64,000 nucleotides of DNA, from contig NC_009922.1 of NCBI RefSeq assembly GCF_000018325.1, forward strand, positions 3,038,001-3,102,000, written 5' to 3'. This stretch comes from Alkaliphilus oremlandii OhILAs (GTDB lineage Bacteria; Bacillota; Clostridia; Peptostreptococcales; Natronincolaceae). This document shows, in pieces, positions 35,960 to 45,218 of this stretch. Under the pieces are notes generated by a model. That model had not been told where the DNA came from. It was given only the letters and a program-made list of their open reading frames with translations, and did no database searches. The position numbers and the translations under genes are program-made. How positions within the stretch are numbered: position 1 is the stretch's first letter; each line of letters starts with the position of its first letter.

Positions 35960-37969
35960 CTACATACCTGCCTTTACTGATGGAATATAAATCTTAAACT
36001 TCGTGCCTTTATGAATCTTACTCTCTACTTCAATATCTCCCTTTAGCTTTTTTACTTCATTATATGCAATATACAATCCCAGCCCAGTGCCTTTTCCCGG
36101 TCCTTTTGTCGTATAAAAAGGATTAAAGATTCGCTCTATATCCTTAGGGTCTATTCCCTCTCCTGTATCTACACACTCTATTACCATCCCTTGATTGTGT
36201 GGATATACATTTATAGTGATCTTACCTCCCCTTGGCGTTGCATCGATGGCATTGGATATCAGATTAATTAAAATATGCTTTAGAGATTCCTGATTTGTAA
36301 TAGCACTGTATCCTTTCTCACAGTTTATTTCATAAGTGATCCCATTTTTCTGCATATACTTACACTGAAGCTCTACGATGCTATGGATAAATAAATTGAT
36401 ATCTACCAGCTCTGTTACATTGTCCGAAATTCTTGAAAAATTCAGTAGGTTATCGATGATTTTGCTGGCCCTGTCGATGGCAGAATCTATATACTCTAAA
36501 GATTTACTAATCAAAGGATTCTCCTCACTGTATCCTCTTATTATAAAGCTATGGTTCCGTACAATACCGAGAGGATTTCTGATTTCATGGGCAATGCCAG
36601 CAGCCAGCTCTCCAATGGCCATCATCTTATTCGCTTGTAATATCTGTCGTTTACTGATTTGCTCACCAGTTACATCATTCATTAAAATTAGTACGTTCTT
36701 AATATCTTCATCAATATCCTTTAGAGGATGTGCATCTATTTTATATATTGAGTTTTGAATATATCTTTCACTTTGATGGTGACATGCGGACTGGAGCGTT
36801 TTATTTAGTATACCGTTAAAGTCCACTGTAGAAAATGCCTCTAAGCATTGGTTCCACTGCATCCCTATTACTTGATTTTTATCCTTTCCTAAATAATCTA
36901 AAAATGCTCTATTGATATTAACAATATTACCTCTCCGATCCAAAACGATCATGTACTCTTTCATGCCATCAAAAACGATCTGTAAATCGTTTCTACTGTC
37001 CTCTAATTCCTTCGTTCTAATAACCACTTGCTTTTTTAAAGATGTACTCCATCCCATCATCAAAAGAAATGCGGAAATAAATGCAATACCTATCATTGTA
37101 AAATATCCCTTTAGTTTTTCTGTATCCAATGAGTTTACTATTGGCGTGGACAAACCAAACCATTTCTGCTGTATTTTTACCATGGTGTCTTTTTCATGTA
37201 AAGAATCGATTCCTTTATTCAGTATTGAAATTAGCTCTGGTTTGGACTTTGGTACAGCTAATACCACTTGTTTTTCATAAACAGGCTTATCAATGATTTT
37301 AATTTTGTTTTTTAGTTCCTGTTTTTGTAAATGATGAAATATTACAGGTTCATCTCCCAATGTTGCATCTGCCTTGCCTTCTGCAAGTAAAGAAAGAGCC
37401 TCACCTAAGTCTGCAACATGATGTTGTATGATATTCGGATAGTTTTCCTTGATATATTCGCTGGCATAATCCCCTTTTTGTAGTGCAATAATCCTGCCAT
37501 TTAAATCATCCAAATCCATAATATTTTCTTCTGTTTCCTTTACGGCCAATACGGATCTCAAATTGTAGATGGGCTTTGAAAACAAATAATGTTTTCCCCT
37601 TTCCTTGCTTGGAAACATATCACAGATATCTGTTTCCCCTTGTGCTAACCCCTCTAGCGCATCCTCCCACAGCATGGGATAAAGCTCTATCTTTGTACCG
37701 ATTTCCACAGACATCGCATTAAAGTAGTCGATCAATACGCCTTTATATTGGCCATCTGCTTCATCCTGAAACCTAAGTGGCGGTGCACTTCTGTCTGCTC
37801 CGTAGATTAAAGTCCCTTTCTCTTGAAGCCATTCTTTCTCCTTTTCCGTAAGCATATTAGAAGAGCCTATGTTAATCTCAAAGCCCTTATAAAAAATTGT
37901 AAATATAGAGAAAGTTAGTAAGATTATAATGAGCATCCAAATAATTTGTTTTTTTAATTTACCGTTCAA
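35960..37969 (-). CDS. Histidine kinase with extracellular solute-binding (SBP_bac_3) sensor
   Basis: About 669 aa. An N-terminal TM helix, an extracellular family-3 solute-binding domain (about 30-285; GTLIYGADRSAPPLRF, LAEGKADATLGDEPV), a second TM helix, a PAS domain (about 330-440), HisKA with GIAHEIRNPLG and HATPase with NAIDATPRGG and GTGLGLYI. Family-3 domains usually bind amino acids. A TTG start at 37969 behind GAGGGA is chosen. The upstream ATG at 38011 coincides with the extended -10 TGTTATAAT (38015-38010) and cannot be in the transcript. Confidence 0.9.
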   Translation of the reverse strand: MNGKLKKQIIWMLIIILLTFSIFTIFYKGFEINIGSSNMLTEKEKEWLQEKGTLIYGADRSAPPLRFQDEADGQYKGVLIDYFNAMSVEIGTKIELYPMLWEDALEGLAQGETDICDMFPSKERGKHYLFSKPIYNLRSVLAVKETEENIMDLDDLNGRIIALQKGDYASEYIKENYPNIIQHHVADLGEALSLLAEGKADATLGDEPVIFHHLQKQELKNKIKIIDKPVYEKQVVLAVPKSKPELISILNKGIDSLHEKDTMVKIQQKWFGLSTPIVNSLDTEKLKGYFTMIGIAFISAFLLMMGWSTSLKKQVVIRTKELEDSRNDLQIVFDGMKEYMIVLDRRGNIVNINRAFLDYLGKDKNQVIGMQWNQCLEAFSTVDFNGILNKTLQSACHHQSERYIQNSIYKIDAHPLKDIDEDIKNVLILMNDVTGEQISKRQILQANKMMAIGELAAGIAHEIRNPLGIVRNHSFIIRGYSEENPLISKSLEYIDSAIDRASKIIDNLLNFSRISDNVTELVDINLFIHSIVELQCKYMQKNGITYEINCEKGYSAITNQESLKHILINLISNAIDATPRGGKITINVYPHNQGMVIECVDTGEGIDPKDIERIFNPFYTTKGPGKGTGLGLYIAYNEVKKLKGDIEVESKIHKGTKFKIYIPSVKAGM

Positions 37970-38079
37970 ATAAATCCCTCTTTTTGTGTCGAATTTTTTG
38001 TTTACCATCATTATAACATAAGGTATTCTGCTTTATTCTATCGTGTCTGATTAAAAGTATTTCTATGCTTTTATACAAT

Positions 38080-38116
38080 AAAAACAAACTATCCTGTAAT
38101 CTTTACAAGATAGTTA
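38080..38116 (-). terminator. Terminator of the S9 peptidase gene
   Basis: 13-bp stem with one mismatch (38087-38099 with 38103-38115) followed by TTTGTTTTTATTG on the minus strand, about 30 bases past the stop. Confidence 0.8.
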
Positions 38117-38144
38117 TAGTGTTAAAAAATTTGACTATTTTATT

Positions 38145-40166
38145 TTAGTATTCTCCTATACCTGTCCATAACGTCCTAAAATCTTTCATACGCTCTCCAA
38201 GGATATAGTGTGAAAACCACATTAAATTCTGCTTCATAATAGCCACATGAATTCCTGGATGATCGGAACTATATGCCATTTCTTTAAATATAATTAATTC
38301 CGTATCTACTTCCATATCTCTTAATCCTTTATATAGCTCATATGCTTTTGTAATTGGAACTATTGCATCCTTTTCCCCATGTTGGATTAAGGTAGGCGTA
38401 CAGGCTGATTGAATATATGTTATTGGTGATGCTTTCGTATAGATCTCTGGCTCATTCCATGGATCATGTCCTAAATACATCCGAACAAAATAGGGTATAT
38501 CTGTATTTGCATAATGGGTACTCCAATTCGTAATGCCACCGCCAACTGAAATCGCTTTAAATCTATCGCTAAATGTAGAACAGAAGGCGGATATATATCC
38601 GCCGTTGCTCCATCCCATAACCCCTACTCTGTCTTTATCTGCAATCCCTTTGTCAACTAGCTTGTCCACGCCGGATATCACATCATCGTAGTTCACAATT
38701 CCCAGTTTTCTGTAGTTTGCTTTTAAGAATTCATTGCCATAACCAGAACTTCCTCTATAGTTTGGTTCTAAAACCATAAAGCCTTTTTCTATAAACTGTT
38801 CAATCGGATATTTCTCATTAAAATAGTCTAGGAACACTGGAAATGATGCCCAATTTGGCCCTCCATGGATCACCACTAATAAGGGATATCTCTTATTTGC
38901 CTCTAACTCTGCTGGGGTAGATAAAACGCCCTCTATTTCAAGACCATCACTACTTTGCCATGAGATTATTTCCTTTTTGCTTTTAAGCTTCCCTTCAAAA
39001 AAGCTATTTTCGTTCGTTATCTTTTTATGGTCTAAATAGATTTCAAAAGTTTCATTAGCCATAGCTTTATTATAGGATATATGATTTCCATCCCTTGTTA
39101 TAGAAGCATCCATTGTAAAGCCATCTGCTTTTCCGCTTAACACTTCCACTGTGCCATTCTCCGATAGTAATCCAATGAGATAATTCGTTTTATCCTGCCA
39201 TCTAATTAAAATACCTTTAGCAGTCCACCTTAGTGGAGTAACCGTACTATCAAAACCTGTTAAAGGCTGCATTTGATCTCCACTATGAATATCATAAATC
39301 TCTAATGTACTCTCTTCTATATGGGTCTTATAGTAATCTTTTTCCTTTATGCTTGCTGCGTAACATATTTTAGTGCCTTCAGGAGAAAAGCAGACACTCC
39401 CCCGCAACAGCTTATCAATAGTCAACTTTTGTAGCCGTCCAGCTTTAATATCGAGTATGTATAGCTCTCTATTCATATAATCTTCTCCGTTTGGGCTTGG
39501 CGCGGCTATAAACGCAATCTTTTTACCATCATTGGAGATGTCAAATTCATGGATATGAAAATCCTTATCCTCTGTTAATTGATGGACCGCACTATTTTTA
39601 TGTTGATCCTTAGCAAGACCATCAGAATTTTCTAGGTTTTCATATGTATCCTTTTGTATCAGTTTTTCTATTTCAATATAATACAAACAATTATTCTGAT
39701 ATTCCTTCCCTATATGCTGGAAATCTCCATATCGTTCCTTACGTTTTCTTATGGCCTCAGATTCTTTTGACTGTGAAACATAATAAAAACCCTTGCCAGT
39801 AGGCTCCCATTTAAACTTACTGACGCCTTCTTCTTCATCCGTAATTTGGATACTGCTGTAGCTATCCATTGACCGAACAAATATCTGGTTTTTCTTATTA
39901 TGTCCTAAACTAAGATAGGCAATATCTCTAGAGTTTGGAGACCATAATGGGCATGTGCTTTCTATGTCTTCAGCTGTTAATGGATAACACTGCCCCTTAT
40001 CTTTTTCATAGAGCCATACATGATTCACATATTTATTGTCTTTCCAGTTCGCTGTCCTCTTGACAAATGCTACGTTTTTGCCGTCTTCACTTATGTTTGT
40101 ATCAGATAAGGTTGGTAGTGAAATCGCCTCTTCGATACTTAGATATGTTTTTTCATTCATTTTCAT
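38145..40166 (-). CDS. S9 family prolyl oligopeptidase-like peptidase
   Basis: 673 aa. The N-terminal beta-propeller (about 1-400) has TolB/PD40-like repeats (SPNSRDIAYLS, SPEGTKICYAA). The C-terminal alpha/beta hydrolase has nucleophile Ser in GWSNGGY near residue 518, with the downstream Asp in HGEKDAIVP and the His in SSDHPGIH. No signal peptide, so it is cytoplasmic: an acylaminoacyl/dipeptidyl peptidase type enzyme. GAGGGGGA precedes the ATG. It might supply amino acids to the fermentation module next to it, but no shared promoter is visible. Confidence 0.9.
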   Translation of the reverse strand: MKMNEKTYLSIEEAISLPTLSDTNISEDGKNVAFVKRTANWKDNKYVNHVWLYEKDKGQCYPLTAEDIESTCPLWSPNSRDIAYLSLGHNKKNQIFVRSMDSYSSIQITDEEEGVSKFKWEPTGKGFYYVSQSKESEAIRKRKERYGDFQHIGKEYQNNCLYYIEIEKLIQKDTYENLENSDGLAKDQHKNSAVHQLTEDKDFHIHEFDISNDGKKIAFIAAPSPNGEDYMNRELYILDIKAGRLQKLTIDKLLRGSVCFSPEGTKICYAASIKEKDYYKTHIEESTLEIYDIHSGDQMQPLTGFDSTVTPLRWTAKGILIRWQDKTNYLIGLLSENGTVEVLSGKADGFTMDASITRDGNHISYNKAMANETFEIYLDHKKITNENSFFEGKLKSKKEIISWQSSDGLEIEGVLSTPAELEANKRYPLLVVIHGGPNWASFPVFLDYFNEKYPIEQFIEKGFMVLEPNYRGSSGYGNEFLKANYRKLGIVNYDDVISGVDKLVDKGIADKDRVGVMGWSNGGYISAFCSTFSDRFKAISVGGGITNWSTHYANTDIPYFVRMYLGHDPWNEPEIYTKASPITYIQSACTPTLIQHGEKDAIVPITKAYELYKGLRDMEVDTELIIFKEMAYSSDHPGIHVAIMKQNLMWFSHYILGERMKDFRTLWTGIGEY

Positions 40167-40349
40167 TAATAATCCCCCTCGTAACTATATTTCTCTAAGT
40201 CTGATAGAAACTCATGCTATCCTTTCGCTTTAGTTCCATTGAGACTTGTTGCTCTTCTCAAAATTGGGACATCCTGAATCTATATTCCTGGTTGATAATT
40301 TTGTCCAACGCCTTGCTCCCTACCCATTCATATATTTTTTTATTTTAAG

Positions 40350-40444
40350 ACAAAAAATCATCCCTCTATGGTATATGTTACCATAGAAGGATGATTTTGA
40401 TTTGACTTTATTTTAAAATAATTCAGATTTATTTAAAAGTGACA
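40350..40444 (-). mobile_element. Degenerate Tn7-like end (third copy, R3)
   Basis: Minus strand: TGTCACTTT at 40444, then an A/T-rich segment, then a hairpin with ATCATCC/GGATGAT arms and a GGTAACATATACC-type centre (about 40358-40397). The order and spacing match R2 at 42.4 kb. It could also be a simple hairpin terminator. The rest of the 40167-40645 gap shows nothing else of note. Confidence 0.4.
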
Positions 40445-40645
40445 GTATAAATCTCCTTTTTATTTTTTATGTTGGTAAATAAATTAACATTAGACTACGA
40501 ATAAAAATCCAAGTCGATAAACAAAGTTTGCAAAATCAATTTATAATGATATATTGAATAGAACAGAGATGAAGTAATGAACACCATTTCATTTAGTACA
40601 TTATATTTTATGACTTTATAACAAATTATATTGGAGGATAAGATT

Positions 40646-41092
40646 ATGCATGTACAAATATGCAATGAACCAAGAGCTGAAGTTTATAAAGACTTTATAG
40701 ACTTTGCATTTGAAAAAAGCAAAAAGTTCTTTTTTCACATTCATAGCGGATGGTTGGATAACAAAAATACTTTTGACTTAATAAGAGAATTAAATGAACA
40801 TATGATTGAAGTAATTCCAGCAACATCCTATGAGCATATGGAATACTCTAATGGTAACTTGTATGTTTTTGAGTGTAACGAGTTTACAAAATCAATATTA
40901 AAAAACAGAGTAAATGGATTATTTGAGTGGCTATTTCCAAAATTGCCAGAGGATTTATCCTTTCTAGATGAAACTGAATTTTTATGGCTAGCAACGATAT
41001 CCCACGATAAAATGGCTTGGTTTAGGGCGTTAAGTCCTTCAGAAAAGGAATATTTAAGCCATGAATTAGGGCTTAACTTAAAAACATATTAA
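40646..41092 (+). CDS. Hypothetical protein
   Basis: About 148 aa, soluble and acidic. The start at MHVQICNEP (40646) follows TTGGAGG by eight bases. Aromatic-rich segments (KKFFFHIHSGW, FEWLFPKLPEDL) suggest a compact globular protein. I do not recognise a family. It is convergent with the lipoprotein gene. It lies between two transposon-end-like segments and may be cargo. Confidence 0.6.
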   Translation: MHVQICNEPRAEVYKDFIDFAFEKSKKFFFHIHSGWLDNKNTFDLIRELNEHMIEVIPATSYEHMEYSNGNLYVFECNEFTKSILKNRVNGLFEWLFPKLPEDLSFLDETEFLWLATISHDKMAWFRALSPSEKEYLSHELGLNLKTY

Positions 41093-41109
41093 AACAATGA
41101 ATAAACCAA

Positions 41110-42180
41110 CTACTCTTCAAACCTCAAAGGTTCAAGGGTTTTATTTTCAAAATCAAATCGATAATATCCCTTTATAAGTGAGGTAATGCTGTCAATTTCA
41201 GTGATATATAGCTCTCCGCCAAGGATATACATTCTTACATTTTGGTTTAAATCTTTGACTAAAAGCTCTTTTTTCTTTCCTTTTTCATCTACACGATAAA
41301 GGTCGTACACAATGTTATTACTAATTTGTCGGGAATCAAAATAATAGAAAAAACCGCCATTATGGATAAGATTATGTCCTCCATGAATATTATGTACAAT
41401 CTCTTCTCCCATACTACTAGAATCAAGATCAGTATTGCTTAAATCTATTCGATAGATAGCATCGAAGGTGGAATAATATATTGCTTCTCCATCATAACTA
41501 AATCGCTGTGGGGTATCATCCGTTCCCTTCAAAAGTTGTATTTCTTGGGTTTCCAAATTCATCCTATAATAATAAGGAATTTCGTGATCATAGGAGAAAT
41601 AGATATAATCATCATCGATCCAGTTAATGAATCCGAAGTCATCTAAGGCAATACTTTCTTCGCCTGTTTTTAAATCAAATTTTCTAAAGGGATGATACAT
41701 ATCAGCAACATAATATATTGCATCTTTATAAATATAAAAGTTGAGCCAAGCCCCTTCAATTATAAGCTCTAATTCAGAACCATCTAAATTCATTCTATAA
41801 AGCCCTCTTTCTGGAAGCCATGTATTGAAGTAAATTTTATCATCCACTACTTGAAGAAAACGACCATACATATTACTTATTTTTTCAATATGATCTCCAG
41901 ATAAGTCCATAGCATAAATCCCTACGTCGATCGCATCAAAGTCCACTGGCTCATATGGTGAAGCCGAATCATCTGCTTTCATACGAGAAAAATAAATTTT
42001 ATTATTCCCCTCAACCATATAACTAAAATTATTGTAATTGGAGACCGTTGAAGAATAATCTTCTTTAACAATTTCTACTGGCACATCAGATAAACAAGCT
42101 GTTAAGGAAAGTGTAAGAAGAATAAGACAAAGAAGAACGCACATACTAGATACTTTAAATCCTATCCGTTTTTTACTCAT
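41110..42180 (-). CDS. DUF5050-type beta-propeller lipoprotein
   Basis: About 356 aa. The signal peptide ends in the lipobox SLTAC. The mature part has repeated IYFSRM/IYFNTW/IYYVADM/IYYSTF strands and YRMNLDG/YRMNLET/YRIDL blocks, a propeller-like repeat typical of DUF5050 proteins. The ligand is unknown. The start at 42180 is preceded by GGGGGAATACATT. The ATG at 42195 lies ahead of that site. Confidence 0.75.
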   Translation of the reverse strand: MSKKRIGFKVSSMCVLLCLILLTLSLTACLSDVPVEIVKEDYSSTVSNYNNFSYMVEGNNKIYFSRMKADDSASPYEPVDFDAIDVGIYAMDLSGDHIEKISNMYGRFLQVVDDKIYFNTWLPERGLYRMNLDGSELELIIEGAWLNFYIYKDAIYYVADMYHPFRKFDLKTGEESIALDDFGFINWIDDDYIYFSYDHEIPYYYRMNLETQEIQLLKGTDDTPQRFSYDGEAIYYSTFDAIYRIDLSNTDLDSSSMGEEIVHNIHGGHNLIHNGGFFYYFDSRQISNNIVYDLYRVDEKGKKKELLVKDLNQNVRMYILGGELYITEIDSITSLIKGYYRFDFENKTLEPLRFEE

Positions 42181-42392
42181 AATGTATTCCCCCATTAGAT
42201 ACTAATATTATATATCTATCCATTCACTAGCTATTCTACCATATATTAGATACAAGGTTTCTTCTTGAATAGATACGTTTGCATTCTTACTTTTATACTT
42301 CATAGTACTTTTAAAGTTTCTATAATAAGTACGTTCAATCTGTAGTTATAGCAGGTTCACTAATGCTCGATTTTACTAATCCATTGTTATCC

Positions 42393-42509
42393 ATAAAAAA
42401 ACACCTCATTATGGTATATATTACCACAAAGAGGTGATCCTAATTCAATTTTTCAAAGTGATCCAACTTTATTCCAAATCACCTTCTACTAATACTACTG
42501 AAAGTTACA
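42393..42509 (-). mobile_element. Tn7-like proximal end (second copy, R2)
   Basis: Minus strand from TGTAACTTT at 42509 to an ATG at 42397. It aligns with the segment between glmS and tnsA (47139-47249): TTTGAAAAA, AATT, a CACCTCTTTG..GGTAATA..TACC..GAGGTG hairpin with the ribosome-binding site in its right arm, a T run, then ATGG. The frame that follows closes after 19 codons, so no tnsA remains here. Confidence 0.6.
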
Positions 42510-42813
42510 TAGGATTAAGAATTTAAGAACAGATAAATTCTATGGAATCTACGGATTTTTATGGTTAGTATTCATCAGTCATAACCTGATTACTTTGATG
42601 AAAAACATAACCTTTAAAACATCTAAACTCAAGGATACGGGTATTAATTCACTGATAAAAAAACTAGGGAAAATTCGTGCTAAGGCAATAGAATTAAAAG
42701 ATCATGTTGAGATTGCTGTGCCTAGCTTATCAGAACTGGCGAAAATATTTGTTGAAGCATTACAACCTAAGTATCTTCAATTAAGCTTCCATGCTTTTCT
42801 AAATACAGCTTAG
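42502..42813 (+). pseudogene. Transposase C-terminal fragment (probable)
   Basis: Frame open from 42502 to the stop at 42813 with no proper start or ribosome-binding site. The segment GIYGFLWLVFISHNLITLMK resembles the end of DDE transposases, where a hydrophobic helix carries an HNL motif. The remaining 70 residues look like a spacer. It abuts R2 exactly. Family assignment is uncertain. Confidence 0.4.
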
Positions 42814-42967
42814 TTTTTTGTACAAAACTTAGGTAATTATTTATAAAAGACACAAGTTATTTTATTATTTTGCTGAAATGTTTCTATATATAAATGAGCT
42901 TTAGTATATGTCTTATATTTAATTCCGAATCGCATATTAAATTTAAATCTACAATTAATTGATGTTT

Positions 42968-43216
42968 TCATCGTGTAATAATCATAAAAAGCTTAATACA
43001 TGCTATAGCTCCAATTAATATAGCAGTTAGACTCATTAGGAAAAAAACAAATTTATTCCAACGAATAGAAGTCGGAGTTACATTTACAGGATTAAATTTC
43101 TTAGAACTTGTATACATTTTTTCAGATAAAAAATTTAAATTTAATATTGCGAATATACCTGCGGGAAGTAGCAATGAAAATAACGTAAAGAATAGAATAT
43201 CGCCGAATTTTTCCAA
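42968..43216 (-). CDS. Small two-TM protein of the LytTR locus
   Basis: About 82 aa from a TTG with AAGGAG eight bases upstream (a GTG at 43225 abuts that site). Two TM helices (about 6-28 and 55-80) flank a basic cytoplasmic or external loop. The family is not recognised. It is the last gene of the operon after the LytTR regulator and the lipoprotein. In LytTR regulatory systems a membrane protein commonly restrains the regulator, and this is the best candidate here. Confidence 0.65.
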   Translation of the reverse strand: MEKFGDILFFTLFSLLLPAGIFAILNLNFLSEKMYTSSKKFNPVNVTPTSIRWNKFVFFLMSLTAILIGAIACIKLFMIITR

Positions 43217-43237
43217 GTAAATCACTCCTTTTATATA

Positions 43238-43831
43238 TTATCTAGTTTCTAAGTTGTACCATTCATAATTATCTAAATCTGAAGTTTCTATCTTATCTTT
43301 AACAATATTCTGTAAATCAATTATTATATATGGATCTGCATATACTATTTCATATTTATCTTCATCTGTATTATAAATAAATAGATGAGTATATAAATAT
43401 TTATCACTAGCTTTGTTCATAGCTCGTACTATTAAAATAAATGTCTCTCTATCATTTATTTGATACCCTTCTTTTAGTAAATTAACATTTATGGGTTCAG
43501 AAATTAAATAATGAGTTATTTTATTTTCTTTAATTCTTTTCCATTCATTTTTTACTGTTATTTCGGCATTCTCCATTAGTTTGTTTTCAAATTCAGTCAG
43601 TTTACTTTCAGAAACGTACTTTCTGTAATTTTCGAGCACTGGTTGCATAGAATTATCTATCTGTTGAGGACTACTACGTTTATTCCGAATTATAGTACTG
43701 TAATCAAAATAAATATTTCTGGTAAGTTCATGCATATCTTCTGCGTTAGTATCCACAAAATTGTGTTGAGCAGCACAACCCGTAGATAGAATAATCAGAA
43801 TAATAAAAATACAAATTATTTTCGATTTCAT
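43238..43831 (-). CDS. Putative lipoprotein of the LytTR locus
   Basis: 197 aa. The signal peptide ends in ILSTGC, a lipobox, and GAGGTGA precedes the ATG. The mature domain is charged, with a helical first half and a strand-rich second half (GYQINDRETFILIVRAM). No family is recognised. It starts nine bases past the LytTR gene, so it is part of that operon. Possible roles are sensing or self-protection against the divergent secreted protein; both are inference. Confidence 0.7.
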   Translation of the reverse strand: MKSKIICIFIILIILSTGCAAQHNFVDTNAEDMHELTRNIYFDYSTIIRNKRSSPQQIDNSMQPVLENYRKYVSESKLTEFENKLMENAEITVKNEWKRIKENKITHYLISEPINVNLLKEGYQINDRETFILIVRAMNKASDKYLYTHLFIYNTDEDKYEIVYADPYIIIDLQNIVKDKIETSDLDNYEWYNLETR

Positions 43832-43840
43832 ATTATCACC

Positions 43841-44206
43841 TCATATACTAATTATTAAATCTTGTAACTTTTTTTTGTTATCTCTGCTAAGTATAGCTCT
43901 TTTTTCAGTACGTTTAAAATTAACGCAGTAAGAATTACTGAATCTATTTATCGATTTTATTTGTTTTAGATTAATTATAAAACTTTTATGAGATCTAAAA
44001 AATATATTTTTGTTCTCCAATATGTTCCAAATATTTTTCAATGTACTTTGAATAGTATATTCAGCTGTCAAAGTGCTAATAACTACATGCCTATCATTAA
44101 CTTTTTGTATAAAATTTATTGAGTTAATATTTATAATCTCTTGCCTATTTCTTAATGATAATATCAAAAATTCATCTAAATTGCTATTTTTTTTTATTAA
44201 GTCCAT
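43841..44206 (-). CDS. Single-domain LytTR DNA-binding regulator
   Basis: 121 aa consisting only of a LytTR domain (about 15-120), with no receiver domain. Family-like features are NINSINFIQKVNDRHVVI, FFRSHKSFIINLKQIKSI and the basic C-terminal segment. This resembles LytTR regulators of HdrRM/BrsRM systems. GGAGG lies unusually far (about 20 bases) from the ATG, with the short palindrome GTCTTTAAAGAC between. An upstream in-frame TAG rules out a longer protein. Confidence 0.82.
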   Translation of the reverse strand: MDLIKKNSNLDEFLILSLRNRQEIININSINFIQKVNDRHVVISTLTAEYTIQSTLKNIWNILENKNIFFRSHKSFIINLKQIKSINRFSNSYCVNFKRTEKRAILSRDNKKKLQDLIISI

Positions 44207-44260
44207 ATTGTCTTTAAAGACTGTCCTCCTTTCCTAGTATTTTTTTTAGCAAAAATAACC

Positions 44261-44306
44261 TGAAATGTAATATAATTTACATTTCACATACATATTATTA
44301 CATTTT
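44261..44306. promoter_or_regulatory. LytTR-type operator between the regulator and the secreted protein
   Basis: A 10-bp perfect inverted repeat, TGAAATGTAA/TTACATTTCA (44261-44270, 44277-44286). A direct repeat TTACATTTC (44277-44285) and TTACATTTT (44298-44306) has exactly 12 bp between copies. 9-bp direct repeats with a 12-bp gap are the known LytTR/AgrA layout. It lies about 75 bases upstream of the secreted protein gene. Confidence 0.6.
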
Positions 44307-44380
44307 ATGAAAAATATCAAGGTTTTTTAAAAAAAACCCAGAAATATTATAACGATTTTAAAATATAAGGAGGAGATTTT

Positions 44381-45148
44381 ATGAAAACAAAGTTTAGAAA
44401 GCGGTTTACTGTGATGTGCGTAATGTTAATTGTAGTTTTACTTGGAAGTACGAATTCTTATGCGGCAAAAAACGATTACTATTGGAATTTGTATAAAAAT
44501 GATCCTTATGTTGCAGATTATAATGTTATGGCACGTGCTAGAAGAGTTCCTGGCGGACCATCATATTATGATAGTTTGACAGGCATGGAATTTTTACCTG
44601 GATCTGGCGAAATTTTAAATTTGAGCAGTGCTACTAGAATACCCGGAGAGCCTCTTTACCAAAGGCAAGGATATAAGGCATTCTATCCACCGATGTATTC
44701 TCAATATATTCCTGAAAAAGCAACTGTAAACCTTAGTGATAAAAACACTGGAGATGGATATACTGTTTATATTGGATTGGCATTAGAAGGAGGATTTGTT
44801 GGATCTGGAGGAGCATCTGGAAACCTTGTAGTAAGTTATAATAAAGATACACAAAAATGGCATTTAGGCATTTTAGGATCTACTAATGGGAATGTAACTA
44901 TAGGAAGTAAATTTGATGCAGAGTTCCATGTAGGTTTTTCTAATGGAAACACAACCACTTTATCTGGATTTGCGTATGCATCATCTGCGGAAGTCCCACT
45001 ACTGGAAGGTACAATATCTGTAAATCCAGGTACGTTACATACCACTGTGGAATTTGCATTCCAAGCAGGTGCTTCAGCAAACTATTCACAGGGGATCACA
45101 TATTCGTGGTATAAAGATATTGTAGTATTTGGTAATCCTTTTAGATAG
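44381..45148 (+). CDS. Secreted beta-rich protein of unknown function
   Basis: 255 aa. A clear signal peptide ends near NSYAAK (about residue 29). The mature protein begins with a Tyr-rich region (YYWNLYKNDPY) and has RRVPGGPSYY and TRIPGEPLYQ as a paired motif. It ends in a Gly/Ser/Thr-rich, strand-forming C-terminal half (about 115-240) with LALEGGFVGSGG. No family is recognised. AAGGAGGAG precedes the ATG. It has its own terminator. The likely activator is the divergent LytTR protein. Confidence 0.75.
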   Translation: MKTKFRKRFTVMCVMLIVVLLGSTNSYAAKNDYYWNLYKNDPYVADYNVMARARRVPGGPSYYDSLTGMEFLPGSGEILNLSSATRIPGEPLYQRQGYKAFYPPMYSQYIPEKATVNLSDKNTGDGYTVYIGLALEGGFVGSGGASGNLVVSYNKDTQKWHLGILGSTNGNVTIGSKFDAEFHVGFSNGNTTTLSGFAYASSAEVPLLEGTISVNPGTLHTTVEFAFQAGASANYSQGITYSWYKDIVVFGNPFR

Positions 45149-45172
45149 AAACTTTATAATATAAATATTAAT

Positions 45173-45217
45173 GGGGCTGTCTTAAAATGATTTGAACAAT
45201 CATTTCAAGGCAGCCCC
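45173..45217 (+). terminator. 20-bp hairpin terminator
   Basis: Arms 45173-45192 and 45198-45217 (GGGGCTGTCTTAAAATGATT type, two mismatches) with a five-base loop, 24 bases past the stop. GGGGCTGTCT also resembles termini of some insertion sequences, so a mobile origin is possible. Confidence 0.7.
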
Positions 45218-45218
45218 T

